A DNA stretch of 64,000 bases from Zygaena filipendulae (GCA_907165275.2 OU015657.1:10749001-10813000), one strand, 5' to 3'. Counted from the first letter of the stretch, positions 46,861 to 59,430 are shown. Notes: generated by a model from the sequence alone, not told the origin. Numbers and translations are program-made.

Positions 46861-47045
46861 AACAAAGTCGCTTCCCGCTGTCTTTCTGTCCCTATGAATG
46901 CTTAGATCTTTAAAACTACGCAACGGATTTTCATGCGGTTCTCACCAATAGATAGAGTGATTCATGAGAAGGTTTATGTCTATGTTTTATCCTGGAATTC
47001 CCGCGGAAACTCCGAAATTACCGCGGGTGAAACCGCAATATGAGA
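46861..47045 (-). repeat. CCCCGCGG-family repeat, GCGGTTCTCACC subtype
   Basis: CGCTGTCTTTCTGTCCC, TTTCATGCGGTTCTCACC, CCGCGGGTGAAACCGC. Inverse orientation to 46656. Confidence 0.65.
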
Positions 47046-47557
47046 CAGTTAGCTATTATTATAATATGGTATCACCACATTCATCTACAGAGTCAGAAAC
47101 AAAAACATTAAACATTAAACATTTACGTACTAAAATGTAGTAGACCATGATTATTTGTAAATAATGATGATTAATTTTCTTATTAATTACTGTATTTCAA
47201 AATACAGTAGGTAAATATGTACTTAATCTCAATTTTTAATTATTTTATAAGTCGATAATCTCATGTTTCTAATTAAATGGTTTAAAAAGAATGTATAGGA
47301 TCTATAAGCTAGAGTCTAGCGATGAGTAATAAAATGGTATATTCAACTAGTTATTGCCTGCAGCTTCACCTTCGCTTGGTATTTGAAATGCTGGGTGGTT
47401 TCGCGGACCTTTCTGACCCTTGTTCCTTTCGTTATCTAATTGGATTTCCCTTTGTATCGAGATGAAGTGCCCCGGTTCGAAGACCAGATACCAAGATTTT
47501 CTCAAGTTCACCTGCGAGAAATTTCGGGGTTCCAACTCTTTGTTCTGTTGGCACAGA

Positions 47558-47605
47558 GTACAACTCTCGAGTAACAAGCTGGCATCCCATGTTACTCGAG
47601 AGTAC
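47558..47605. repeat. Short perfect hairpin (CTCTCGAGTAACA arms)
   Basis: A 13-bp perfect stem and a 13-base loop; each arm also contains CTCGAG. It could be a remnant of a fold-back element or a small structured RNA. Confidence 0.6.
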
Positions 47606-49692
47606 TGTAGCTTCCTTTCAAAGAAAGAATTGTTATAACCTGTTCAGTAATAACGGAGATTACTAAGGCATGCAGTAGGTACCTACTTGATGATGATTGA
47701 TAATATTTTGCGAGGTGCTGTTGCTTAAACTTAATGGCGTATCAACAGCGGCGACACGTACGGTGTATCTACGTCTCCTGAATATCAACAAGACGGCCAA
47801 ATTGGACAAATATAATGACATAATTAATTCGATTCTAATGCATTGATGAATAAAATAGCGTCGATGATTAATTTTTGTAGTAATTAAACTTCAAACACTT
47901 CAATTAAACTTAAATAAGTATCTATTATGATTTAAGTTTTATTTTTGGCTGGAGCAAGAATTAAAACTGAAAACCTATTTCTTTTTAAAATCGATTTTTG
48001 TTAAAATAAGTATTTTTTATTGTATTTTGGTAATCATCATACATCTATTCTATACCTTTGTTAAAATGTAACGTAACGTAACGGTAACACAAACTGTTAT
48101 CTTAGTGGGTCGTGATTTTTTTATGTAACGTAATATCCTTTTTAATTTGTATTTAATCATTGTTTAAATAAAACATACAATTTAAAGATATAAGTACCTA
48201 GGTATGTCAATGGTTTATGTCAATTTAAGGTTGGATTGAGATGAAGTTTTTATTGACATGAAATAACATCTTTAATTTCAATAACCGTCTGTTAGAGTTT
48301 TAACCAACTTTACAAATTAACTCGGGTCAGTCTGAGTTATGATCAGTTAAAGCTAACAATGTAACGTACGTAACTATTTCAAACTGAACCACGTAGCAAC
48401 TATTCTAAAAGCGATTTGTAAAGAGATAGGGACTTGAATATAAAAGCTCTACAACTTCTACAACTTCAGAGTCCTTACGGAATATATTACGCGCTAAGTC
48501 TATCGCAAAATACTTACAGTATACGACTGTTGTAAAACTATTAGCATATAAAAGAACTTATTCGGGGCTCCTTGATTTTATATTTAATTTCAAGAGAATA
48601 AACACTAAAACGTTTAGAACAAGTTCAGATAATAACGTTGTGTTTGTATACATATTTGTTCAAATCATAGAGGGTGCATATCAAATGTTGAGTTTTGTTT
48701 TTAAAAGCTTTCTATTCTACACGTGGATAATGGGAGTGTCATCGGCAAGTGGTCTCACCAAACCGGTTGGTCCTTCATGCCGGCAGCGGGGCGTTCCAAC
48801 GAGACCACCGTACACAAGTGCATCGCTCTTTTTCAGCTATGCGTCCAGACAAACGCATACCATTTTTGACTGCAGCAATTTTCACCGGTCATCATCATCG
48901 ATCAAAAACACCACATGTTACAAACTGCGTTAAAGTCACCACTATTAAATAATTTTACTGTACGTCATAAACAATAATAAAATAATAATAATAATAGGAA
49001 CACGCGACCGCTCGCGTCGGGACGTAGCGCCCGCGTCGCGGCTTAAGAACGACTAACTAAACCCGACACGGGCGAATAAACTAAACAGTACTTTGCGTTT
49101 TTATAGCGGAGATCGTTACACAGAGGAATGTGAGCTTTAAACGAGAGCAACGAAGGTTCAGATTGCGGCGGTTAGAGGAGGCGTTTATGATTATTTTAAT
49201 TGTGATGATGTTATCAAAAGACCGCTAGTCCGCACCCGCAGTGGAAAGAAAGTAGGTGCAATTCTCCGTGTTGGATGAAGGTTGGATGCTGCGACTCAGC
49301 GAGAGACCAACGCAGCGCGAGCGCGTCGCCGGTCTCGCGAAATGCGGTCACACTTCACAGTGAGTGACAAAGCGGCGTCGTGGTACAATTTAATAATGCA
49401 TCTCGCCGCCAGCCGGCCCGTGGCAGGCGGTCATCGATTTTTAAGGTCAAAGATTACACAAATGTTCTTATGAGAATATAGCCGGTGTGAATAATTTTCG
49501 ATGACAGTGTGTAAATGGGTCGATGTTTATTTAACTAGTATAGGTGCCTTCCCAAAAATAGGAAATAAAACTTAGGATAATGTTATTTGTTTAATGATAT
49601 TGACTGATATAGGTAACACGTATACATACTACATTAGGGTATGTATAATCGAATTGATTGTAATTCGAAAGTAATGTTAATTGTTTATATAG
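47606..49692. other. Non-coding DNA with GC-richer islands
   Basis: Islands at 48740-48910, 48995-49060 and 49270-49440 carry overlapping short frames on the plus strand (for example from ATGGTCTCACC near 48749). No splice chain or family could be tied to them. They may be exons of an unseen gene or transposon scraps. Confidence 0.35.
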
Positions 49693-49700
49693 GTATCTAG

Positions 49701-49915
49701 CAGTGGCAGAGGGAAGCCGGAAATCTACTTTAATTTCAACTTATTAAACTATTAACTGTTCTCCGCGGTTTCACCTGCGATAAGTTCCGAAGTTCCCGCG
49801 GGAATTCCGGTATATAAAGTCCTTCCCTGTATCCCTGACAACGTTCTCAATTACGGGTTCTCAATGTCTGAAGGGATGCCGGTGGGAATCGGCTTCTATG
49901 GTACCTTCGCCACTG
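49701..49915. mobile_element. hAT-like element (CAGTGGC ends), 215 bp, TSD GTATCTAG
   Basis: CAGTGGCAGAGGGAAGCC on the left and CCTTCGCCACTG on the right. The 8-mer GTATCTAG flanks both sides (49693-49700 and 49916-49923). A CCCCGCGG repeat piece (about 49756-49850) lies inside it. Confidence 0.85.
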
Positions 49916-49923
49916 GTATCTAG

Positions 49924-51227
49924 GTATATAGGCAAGTATGTAGGTTGATACTATATCTTTTTAAGGTAAAGATACTTTATTTTACTCATTCTCAGTATAG
50001 TATTATTTTAATGTTATCTACATAGCTAGATATTCTGCAATGTTCCGTATTCCTTTGAAAAAACGAAAAAAGAATACATTCTATATCATAATACATATAT
50101 AACATGTGTTAGATTTTATGTAAAATCGAAATTACAATCATTTTTATGTAAGTTTTTTTGGATCTAAAAGGGGACATCGATTTTCTCATGTCAATCAATT
50201 CAAATTTTTGCAATACAGCTAAATTCTTAATAAAAGTCAAAAGATTTCCGAGAAATACCTTTTGAAATAATAAAACATAGTAAAAGCACTTTAAAGTGCT
50301 TGCACCTTTTTGATACCCCCTTTCCGTCTAACCTTGTGTTTTGCGTAGGTAAGTATAAGAAATTTGCTGCTCCAATTTCTTATCATTAACGGCTTTCAAG
50401 AGCCACATCGTTATTTATTAAAATATACATAAGCTTAGGTTACTATCGAAGCGATATCGTTGATGTCAAAGGACAAAATTTATAGAAGTTTGAAAAGCAT
50501 CAAACAAGTAGGTACAATTATAATATAATTATCTCCTTTGCCTAACATAAAAACTTATAAGAAATATAGGTGACAGAGATAACTCGCTTCGGTCATATTT
50601 TACTGGCGTTTATGCGTAGTAGTTTTATTATTTTGTATGAATGAATGACCTCAGATAATAGAAATAAGACAAAATCACGTAATTCTATATCCTATTAAAA
50701 AAAAAATATTTATGTATACGAATTATAACACGTAGTTATGTTAATAATTAGGTCAGTACTTATCTGAAAAAATATACGATACACTTACAGAGCGTAATTA
50801 ATTATAACGAGGGACTTATATTATTTTATGCCCTCAATATTTCATGCTTAGGTACATGAAGTTAAAAATGTTTTAAATAAGAAATCCGTAGATAAAAAAT
50901 CACAGATCAGGATGACCAGATCTTGAATACGCATTTTATAGTATCGAAGAGTTTCTCGATTCCGAGTGGCCTGCTCTTCCAAGTCTTGGCAACATAAATA
51001 GTCAAATATAAAATATGGCTGCAGGTCTAATTATAAGTTAATCTATATGCTCATATATAGCTAACTCTAATTTCAATGAATTTAATAATTTAATTTGACA
51101 TGTAAATAATGAATTTATGAATAAACAATACAAATAACAACGTAGGAAACTTGCTCGTTCAATTTTCAGGAACAATTTTTTCTGCGTCAAAAATCAATAC
51201 TATGTGTTTTATACATATTATATACCT
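49924..51227. other. AT-rich non-coding DNA
   Basis: Contains one near-palindrome (AAAGCACTTTAAAGTGCTTG at about 50283). No gene supported. Confidence 0.4.
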
Positions 51228-51407
51228 ACTAGCTGTCCCACGCCGCTTCACCCGCGGCAATTTCGGAGTTGTCGCGGGAATTCCGGTATAAACTATACCT
51301 ATAAACCTTCCTGTGGATTCACTCTGTCTATTTGTGAAAACCGCCTGAAAATTCGCTCAGTATTTTTTGAGTTTATCGCGAACAGACAGACAGACAGACG
51401 CAGCGGA
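51228..51407 (+). repeat. CCCCGCGG-family repeat, GAACAGACAG tail
   Basis: CTAGCTGTCCCACGCCGC to GCGAACAGACAGACAGACAG. Same subtype as 9387-9560. Confidence 0.75.
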
Positions 51408-51536
51408 GGACTTTGTTAGGATTTGAGGCGAAAATCGATTACTGAACATTTTCCTTTAATACGTCTCTCGTTTAACTTTACACCAAGCAAGTAGCAGTTC
51501 TCCCGGTTCCATAGGTGTGAATTGGGGCTCCCTCGA

Positions 51537-51848
51537 TAAGGGTTGCCAGGTGTTCGAATTTAGCCGGATATATTTGGCTTTTCACGGTGTCCGGCCTGTC
51601 CTTTTGTTAGGCTTTATAACTGGCAGCCGCAGGAATTGAAAGTCGAGCGCTAGTAAAGCATAGGTATCTAATACAAAAACATGATAAAAAATTTCAAAAA
51701 GTAGTGGTTTGAACTATATCCAGCTTTTGCCCGGCTTTAAAAAAGCTATCGTTAGCTATTTAAAAGGTATGTCCGGCTCTCAGAGTAAAATGTCCGACCA
51801 CGTTTAGCGCCTAGTTCGGCTTTTGTGTTATTGGACCTGGAAACCCTA
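51537..51848. mobile_element. MITE with AGGGTTGCCAGGT ends, TA-flanked
   Basis: TAAGGGTTGCCAGGT on the left and ACCTGGAAACCCTA on the right. It splits an older repeat whose continuation TTGGGATAAAAAGTAATG follows at once. No transposase. Confidence 0.7.
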
Positions 51849-51886
51849 TTTGGGATAAAAAGTAATGTTAAGGATACTGTAGCTTC

Positions 51887-52626
51887 CAGTGGCGAAGGTA
51901 CCATATAAACCGATTCCCACCGGCTTCCCTTCAGAAGTTGGGAACACAACCACTCTCTCTACCGTTATTTAGAAATGGCACAATCAGTAATTTTTGTAGT
52001 CACATTCTACTGAAATACTACAAAAATTATCTCTACTGAGTAGAAAACATTACAAAACGCCTGAACTATCAACAAAATTTGCTCTTCAACAACAAATTGT
52101 TATAAAATAAGTCGCTGGCGCGATCGGCTTTTTGACAGTTAAACTTCCATACAAAATAATGCCGTGACGTCACATCAAGGTCGCAGGCAGCCGGCTAAAA
52201 TAGCTACTTTGGTAAGCCGCTGCAAATCGAGTTACTCCCTCCATCTCGCTCGCACGCACGCATTTTTTATTACTATTTCAACAAATATCCTTATTGGTCC
52301 TAGAAATTAGAAACGAAGCGGACATTCTGTGTTGAATTTTGACAGACTACTTGAATTTATGACGAAAAAATTTGAAATTTATAGGTATTTGAATTTATTA
52401 GTTAGTTTCATGTATTAGAATTTATTTCTTGGTATTAAATAGTAATTAGTATTATAGTTGAATTTTTTTTGTTGTTTGTAGTGATAGTGAAAGCAATTAC
52501 GAAGATGTACGTTGAAATTAGGTATTGCGGTAAGTAGATAGTTTAATAAGTGGAAATTACGTATTTATAGTAGGTACCAAATAGATTTCCGGCTTGCCTC
52601 TCTCAGTATTTTACCCTTCGCCACTG
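51887..52626. mobile_element. hAT-like element (CAGTGGCGAAGG ends), 740 bp, TSD GTAGCTTC
   Basis: Inverted ends CAGTGGCGAAGGTACC and CCCTTCGCCACTG, with GTAGCTTC on both sides (51879-51886 and 52627-52634). Related to the 215-bp element at 49701. The interior carries GTGACGTCAC near 52164. No transposase frame. Confidence 0.88.
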
Positions 52627-52700
52627 GTAGCTTCCTCTCAAAGAAAGCAATTTTAGAATCACTTCAGTAGTTTCTGAGATTACCCCTAAAAAACAAACAA

Positions 52701-53040
52701 AATGGGCTAGTTGACTAGCATTTTTTTTATTCCGGTTTGTAGATTAATAAAAAATATTGGACACGTGTTTTTCTTTTTTACGTAGGTAATAAAATAATAA
52801 CGCCGATACATTAAGTTGAAATTTCGCGTAACGTCACTATCCGGTGCAATTTGTATGGGAGCTCATAGCAGTTAATGACGTCTCGAGCCCCCACCCTAAA
52901 CTTTAATGCGCTATAATAGGTATCTAATATCTAGGTAGGTATATTTTTCATTAACTTGAAAAAGCAAAAAATGCGTCTTCATAATTTTTTTTATTTGCTA
53001 ACTGACGGACTAATTAGAATTTATCTGTTAAAATATTAGG
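52701..53040. mobile_element. CRE-MITE family, copy 3
   Basis: AATGGGCTAGTTGACTAG, ATTGGACACGTGTTTTTC, GTAACGTCACTATCCGG, TTAATGACGTCTCGAGC, and the right arm CTGACGGACTAATTAGAA. Inverted relative to copy 4. Confidence 0.75.
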
Positions 53041-54237
53041 TCTTTTTAATAATCACTTATATTGGTTTAGGATCAAGGTATTATTGATTGGAAAATAAAC
53101 AGACCTGTGCAAATATTCAAGTAGGTATATCCTAATTATTGGTTATATAAAAACCTTTGAAAAAAGTAAACAACATATAAATTGACGAGGTTTTACTGTG
53201 AACATAAGAGAAATTTTCTCCGGCGTAAATGCGTTTGTGAAGCAATTTTCCAGGCTGGCGCACGGAGCGTGCCACGCTGAACCCATCTGGTGAATCTTTA
53301 GTGTAATTTTGCTATTATTGAGTACTTACACTTCTTTTTATATCAATTTTATATCCGTCAGTCAGATATCAGAGTCAGATCTTGGTCGTCTTTAAGATCT
53401 ACATGTTAGTAATTTAGAAATAAACTTCAAAAAACGATTCTAAGCTCTTTCTTGTAGGTAGGTATAGAAAAAACAGTACGATGTATTTTATTAAAATATA
53501 AAAAAAATTACATCATATAAACAAGATACAAAGAAAAGTAGCCTAAGGGAATCTTTATTTTTTATATAGTTGAGTAGATAGTAGATAGAAGGTTGGGCAG
53601 AGACAGAGTAACTAAAATAATACTAAAGCTAATAGAAATATTATTTATTATTATCTATCATTTACAGGATAGAGAAAAAAAAAACTCGTTCGAGAAACCT
53701 TTTTTCGCGTTGTGTGTACCTAGTTGAATTATTCCATGTAGGTACATGTAATAATATAAATATAATTATATAATATTATAATTATGAGAAAGAGTGTAAA
53801 ATAAAAACATGAATGAGTTTGTGTTTGTAGGATATTAAGTAGGTAGGTATACCTAATTTTTACAGTAACACGTCATCCGTGATCTGGGTCGATGTCTCAT
53901 CATGTTGAATTAATTCCTGAACGATTAGTACCCGGTAGAGTGCCGATTCAGTTTCAGTTCCCGGCGGGTTGAACAACCCGCGGTGTGTCACACGAGTGTA
54001 GAAGGATGCTATTTATAAATTTAATCTCTAGAGATGCGTGAATTGTTACGAAATGTTTCTCGCTCCGTAAACTGGGTATGATGACTCAATAGCTTCATAT
54101 GAACTGTTTCTTAGTATACCTAAATAAATAAGGAAAGAACATCCGTATTATGTATATATTTTAGATGATTGCAGTTTGTAGAAGTGGGATTTAAGATGTA
54201 CGTATGTACGTTCTTGGTAAAATACGAAACAAAGTTA
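53041..54237. other. AT-rich non-coding DNA
   Basis: A small hairpin GCGGGTTGAACAACCCGC lies at about 53964-53981, near a GC-richer strip. No exon supported. Confidence 0.4.
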
Positions 54238-54456
54238 TCTATACTAATATTATGAAGAGCTAAAGTTTGTGAATTGTGTGTTTGTGAATTTGTGAGTTTG
54301 TAACGTTATAGGGGGTAATCTCTGGAACTACTGAACCGATTTTGAAAATTCTTCTATACCAATAGAACGCAATAGTGTTCCTGAGTGTCATAGGATACTT
54401 TTTATACCGCGAAAACTCTGAAATTACCGCTGGTGAAACCGCGAGGAACAGCTAGT
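54238..54456 (-). repeat. CCCCGCGG-family repeat
   Basis: ATACTAATATTATGAAGAGC, GTGTTTGTGAATTTGTGAG, AACCGCGAGGAACAGCTAG. Confidence 0.75.
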
Positions 54457-55066
54457 ACCATATTATAAATAATAAAGAAAACTAAAAAATATACTTTTAG
54501 GGTCAATTTTCCAAGGCATTTTTGTTAACACAAATATCTACTACGACTTACGCCTTACTTATTTCCGATTGGAAATAAATCGCAATAGATAGGTATTTAG
54601 TGTTGATAATATTATATGTCACGAAAATTTAAATTCAACTATAGCCCTTTTGTACAACTTCTGTCAAAATCAAATCCACGCCCTAACAGTGACAAAGGCT
54701 TAAACTTCAAAACTAGTCACTGTTAACTGTTAAGTTAACCAGCACGGAGACGCTTAAAATAAATACCTAATTAAAAATGTTGCGAAACTATTTCAAAGTT
54801 AATATGCAATGACCTCTAGACTGAGGTGTCCATTGTATTTATATTATCATGCTACTACGACACACGAGTGCAAGAAAGATGTACAATATTTTGTAACAGT
54901 CTCATGAAACCAGCAAATTATGTACATGTTTGTCTCATAACTTGTGAATGAGAACTCTAATAGACTTGGACAATGGCAAATTTAATTATAGCTATAATTT
55001 ATGTTCATAAAAATAAATTACCTTCATAATTATGTTCGTCTAAAAAAAACTTATAAAAATATAAAC
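54457..55066. other. AT-rich non-coding DNA
   Basis: No structure beyond short AT-rich repeats is evident. Confidence 0.4.
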
Positions 55067-55262
55067 TACTAGGTGCTGGGGGCGTTTTCAACAGCGTTAA
55101 TTACAGAGTTGCCGCGGGAATTCCGTGATGAAAGTATACCCTATGTCCTTTTTAGTACCCCTGACAATGTATATGCAAATTTATAAGATTATCTGGTGAG
55201 TAGTTAAGGCGTAAAAAGGCAACAGACAGTGAACTACTTTCGCATTTGTAGTAAGTATTATG
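55067..55262 (+). repeat. CCCCGCGG-family repeat
   Basis: CTAGGTGCTGGGGGCG (eroded head), GTTGCCGCGGGAATTCC, CCCTATGTCC, GAACTACTTTCGCATTTG. Confidence 0.65.
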
Positions 55263-56027
55263 TAGTATGGATTCGCCAGTAGGTAAAACTCCATCTGGGT
55301 AGAGATGGTGATTTTGTGTGTAACTATTATTTATTATTACTGGTGTTTTGCATTACTATTACTTATAGCGTAATAATAATTGTCTTTCAATACTATATTA
55401 TTATAATTACAATAAATATGTACCTACATACATAAGTGAGTACCTACTACAATATACCATAAGTATCTACTGGATACTTAAGTAAGTTCGTTCATATTTC
55501 GTATTCATTGATTGCGCACTCGAAACACGATGAGAAATCTCAATTCTATTTAATTTGTGTTATATTTTCATCACACTGGCCCATTTTTCTCGTAAACCTG
55601 AATGAATCGTGCGGAGCTTTCCGCGTAAATGAGTGCGCTACCTATATACGAGAATCGAATAACAACTTGTGGAAAATAAACACACATTTTACAGCTTCTT
55701 TAAAATGTTATTTATGACAGCTATTATAGGTATGTTATTCACATCTTATTTCGATGGCTTCAATGTGTGAAACCAAAACAAAAGCTTTCGGAAGTAAGTC
55801 ATGACTGCTACTCCTATGCCGAATATTTCGATATGGAGATACCATTGAAATGGTTCACCGTTTACATAATATCTACCTACTTATATGAATGTCTTTTCTT
55901 CCATTGCTTTGTCAAAAAGATGTAGTCTTTATAAAATTGGTTGAGTATTAATTTGTTATTTATTAGTAGGTTTCGTCTGCATTTGAAATTGTACCGATTG
56001 GATTTTATTTTCGTCGGATTTATAAAT
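55263..56027. other. AT-rich non-coding DNA
   Basis: One 69-codon frame at 55508 has no splice, signal or family support. Confidence 0.4.
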
Positions 56028-56348
56028 AATGGGGATGTTGACTACTTATGAAAATCAAAATTATAATTCGTCGTTTATTTAGAAGATAAAAAAATAACAG
56101 ACACGTATTTTTTGCTTTTTCAAATAAATTAAAATATACAGAGATAAAGCGCATTAAAGTTTAGGGTAAAGGGGTCGTGACGTCCCTAACCGTTAAAAAC
56201 TCCTATACAAACCATCCGGATAGTGACGTCACGCGAAATTTCAACTCAATGTATCGCCGTTATTTTTTGATTACGTAAAAAAAGAAAAAATATGTGTCCA
56301 ATATTTTTATTAATCTACAAGACGGGCTAAAAACGAAAAAATTGTCAA
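56028..56348. mobile_element. CRE-MITE family, copy 4 (best-preserved)
   Basis: Left AATGGGGATGTTGAC and right GTCAACATGCCCATT are inverse. The core has GTCGTGACGTCCC and TAGTGACGTCACGCG, and ATAACAGACACGTATTTTTT and its inverse form the sub-ends. About 320 bp, no coding capacity. Confidence 0.82.
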
Positions 56349-56487
56349 CATGCCCATTGTAGGTAGGTAAGCATAAATCAGACAGAAATGGAAAACCTTA
56401 GTGGTTTCATCAAATGTCTCTTATTGCGGTTGTATAAGTATCTAGATCAATAAACTTTTATTATCGTTTCCTTTATTTGTTTACTCA

Positions 56488-56685
56488 CTATAGCTGTTCG
56501 CCGCGGTTTCACCTGCGTTAATTTCGGAGTTTCCGCGTAAATTTTGAGAAAAAAATACCCTATATCCTTCTCTGTACCCCTGACAACGTGTGTGTAAAAG
56601 TTAATTTTCATCGGTACAGTAGTTAAGGCGTGAAAGCCTAACAAACAAACAAACTCACATTGGCATTTATAATATGGTATAGTAG
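56488..56685 (+). repeat. CCCCGCGG-family repeat, complete
   Basis: TAGCTGTTCGCCGCGGTTTC to GGCATTTATAATATGG, including GCGTGAAAGCCTAACAAAC. Confidence 0.78.
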
Positions 56686-57548
56686 TAAGGACTAAGGAAA
56701 ATCAAGGTGAAATCATGGTCGTAATTGCAGATTGCCGGTAGGCCGTACGCTGTGTGTAACACCATCGCAAGAAAATACGGTTCCCGCGACGACACGTTTG
56801 TAGAACTTGGTACGATGCCAACAAAGCGGAAGCTACCGATAGCATGAAGGGTGTGCACGAGTGTCTTAGGTAGGTACTAGATTCGTAAATAGAAGAACTC
56901 AGTACTTAAAAAAATATTAAACAAGCTTAAGCCGCGGCTCTGCAAAAACAGTGGGCTAACATCATAGTCGCGCCCAGACTTTACGAGTTTTATTGCAGAA
57001 CTTTAAAAGTCGGTTTTAATCAGAATTACCTAGATCTAGGGATACAGGCTTATTTCCGAATTAAACTATTATTTGAACGCCGCGGCATGATCTGCATATG
57101 CGTGAGCTGTGTGTTTAGTTGACCATATGATCTAATGCGACTTCTATTCAGCGATATCGGGCCAGGCCACAGCATGTAGGTAGGTGCATAGTAGTCTAAT
57201 ATTGGCCACTTCATGAGAAATATCGATTCTATGATCTGTCAACGACATCAACATACTGAAGTTTGCCGTGGCAATAACGGGACACCCTAATATTATAGTT
57301 ATTGAATAGATTGTTTGTAATAGGCTCTGTAATCCAATATCGTTCGGCATTGCGTTGAGGGAAGCATGAAATAAGGCTCTCAGCGGGGGTTGAATCGCGG
57401 CTATTTGGTTGGTTGCCAACCACTAAAATGGTTGTGTGGCAAAAACATTAAAATTAATGGATTACAATGTACCTAACCACTCACTGTTCTTACGTAAGAG
57501 CGGAGAGTAAAGTAATATTTACGATTAAATCGGAAATATTTATTAGGT
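56686..57548. other. Non-coding DNA, GC-richer in places
   Basis: Minus-strand frames at 57144-57423 are open for up to 91 codons. They lack splice-site partners or any recognisable motif, so I do not call a gene. Confidence 0.35.
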
Positions 57549-57750
57549 ATAGCTGTTCCCCGCGGTTTCATCCGCGTTAATTTCGGAGTTCCTGCAGGAA
57601 TTCCGGGATAAAAAGTATCCCTATTTCCTTCTCTGTAGGTACTCCTGGTAACGTGTATGTAACATTTCGTGGTGATCGGTTGAGCTATTAAAGCGTGAAA
57701 GCGTAACAAACACACAAATAAACAAACTCCTTTTTGGATTTATATAGTAA
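57549..57750 (+). repeat. CCCCGCGG-family repeat, complete
   Basis: TAGCTGTTCCCCGCGGTTTC to ACACACAAATAAACAAACTC. Middle GGGATAAAAAGTATCCC. Confidence 0.78.
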
Positions 57751-59012
57751 GGGTAAACCTTAGTAGCTAATGTAAATAATAACGCCGCGCGCCGATGGGA
57801 AAGTATAATAATGTCATAAGTATTTAACTAGTCTTAAAATAATCCATACTAATACAATAATTTCAAAAGTAAATCAAGAAATTTTGCATGTACCCATACA
57901 CACGCACAGTACAGTAAAAAATAATAATCATCATTCGATTCGGGGTCATCGATTTATTTTTAAACGAAATATATGTAGAATAGAAAATAAAAGAATATAG
58001 TATCAGATAACAGCAGATAGTCATCTGAATTGTAATGTTAAGTGACTATAACCGATGATCATAACATAACACAGCGTAACTGAAGGTAGGGGTAGGTATG
58101 CTCGAGACTATTAGCTGAGCGACAGCGACACATCTAGAATGAACTAGAAACTATTACAATTAATTGCACCAACATAATTAGAAGTTGTACAGCATACCAG
58201 ATATTCGTGGGGAACACGGGGCAGTGCCTGGGATTTGCGACTCAGGTGTAGGTTTAATGGGTACCCTTTACAATGCATGAACGCTCACCTCCACTGCCCG
58301 TGCTCCCGACTTCCCGCCGATATATATTTTTGAATTATCTTAGATCTGTATTTTTTTTGGCATTTAGTGTGACCTTACGTAGCGCACGTTCATTGCGTAG
58401 AGATTTCGTAGCACCTGTAGCTCGTAGCACCTAAGCTTACAGTCGTGCGCGTAGCTTGGATTTCATTTACATTTGAGTGCATCGCGAATGTATGTACACT
58501 ATGTGTGTATACATAAAACAATTTTAGGTAGTAAAGATCAAAATCGCATGAAAAAGTTTGGTGTCAGGAATGCTACGGAACGTTCACCGATGAAAAGAGT
58601 ACCTTGAGTAAGTTAGTAGGTATTGTGGTATTTTAAGTTATTGAAAATTATTTAACAGATTTTTTACTGTTATTATACTGTACGTGCCAGATGGGCTGTC
58701 GGGCAAGTGGACTGTATGACGATTACTCTGTCCACCTGACTCGTACGTAGCTATTACTGGGTACGGAGACACAGGAATCAGAACGGCGAATGCCAGTGAT
58801 AACGCTCTTTTACTATCTAATCAGAGCGGCACTATACCCGTGACCACTAGCGTATGCAACGAGCTTAACTAGAAAATACTATATCGCGAACTGATTCTAA
58901 TTAAACTTGTCTAAGCTATATGACGCATTGTCTTTCTAATATTTGGCGAACTGTAAGGTTCCTATTTCAATGTCTAATATTTATAACTTTTTTCTAGTGC
59001 GCGTTTTGCTAG
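57751..59012. other. Left flank of the BEL element
   Basis: Mostly AT-rich. A GC-richer strip at 58205-58320 reads, on the minus strand, TATATATCGGCGGGAAG followed by a donor-like GAG/gtgagc. It could be a promoter and non-coding exon, but nothing confirms it. Confidence 0.35.
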
Positions 59013-59430
59013 TGTTCGCAGGAAATAAATGCAGTTTCTGTTCATTTAATTTTCACAATCTCAATTAATGTAAGCTTACCCATTGGTCACAGTCAATGGC
59101 TATCAAAAATGACGAGTCGAGGACATGAAGCTCACTGCTATTCGTGGCTCCTATTGGCCAACGGTTTTTGCTCGCTATACTCAGCGGGCGGATGCGATTC
59201 AGTGGCCGTAAAAGCTTCTAGAAACTTTACCCTTTATTGCCAAAGTGATGGCCGCTTTTATGGGCTTGGCAATAAGGTTCAATATACAAGTTTTAGTCTA
59301 TTTTAAAATTATAGGTGCACCTCTAAACCTATACAATCTTTCTATACTTAGGTTGCTATACATTATTACTTATACCTAGCTTATACTATGAAGACGTCGG
59401 TTGTCTCGGGCACGTCGGTCGTCCTGCACA
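59013..59430 (-). repeat. Probable 3' LTR of the BEL/Pao element
   Basis: On the minus strand it begins TGTGCAGGACG right after a purine tract and can end CCTGCGAACA (TG...CA), about 418 bp. It contains an AATAAA at 59233-59238. The 5' LTR lies outside the window, so the borders are inferred from TG/CA and the purine tract only. Confidence 0.6.

Noticed and set aside
48640..48952. 97- and 67-codon overlapping plus frames
   Set aside because: No splice partner, start context or motif favours either; left as an unassigned island.
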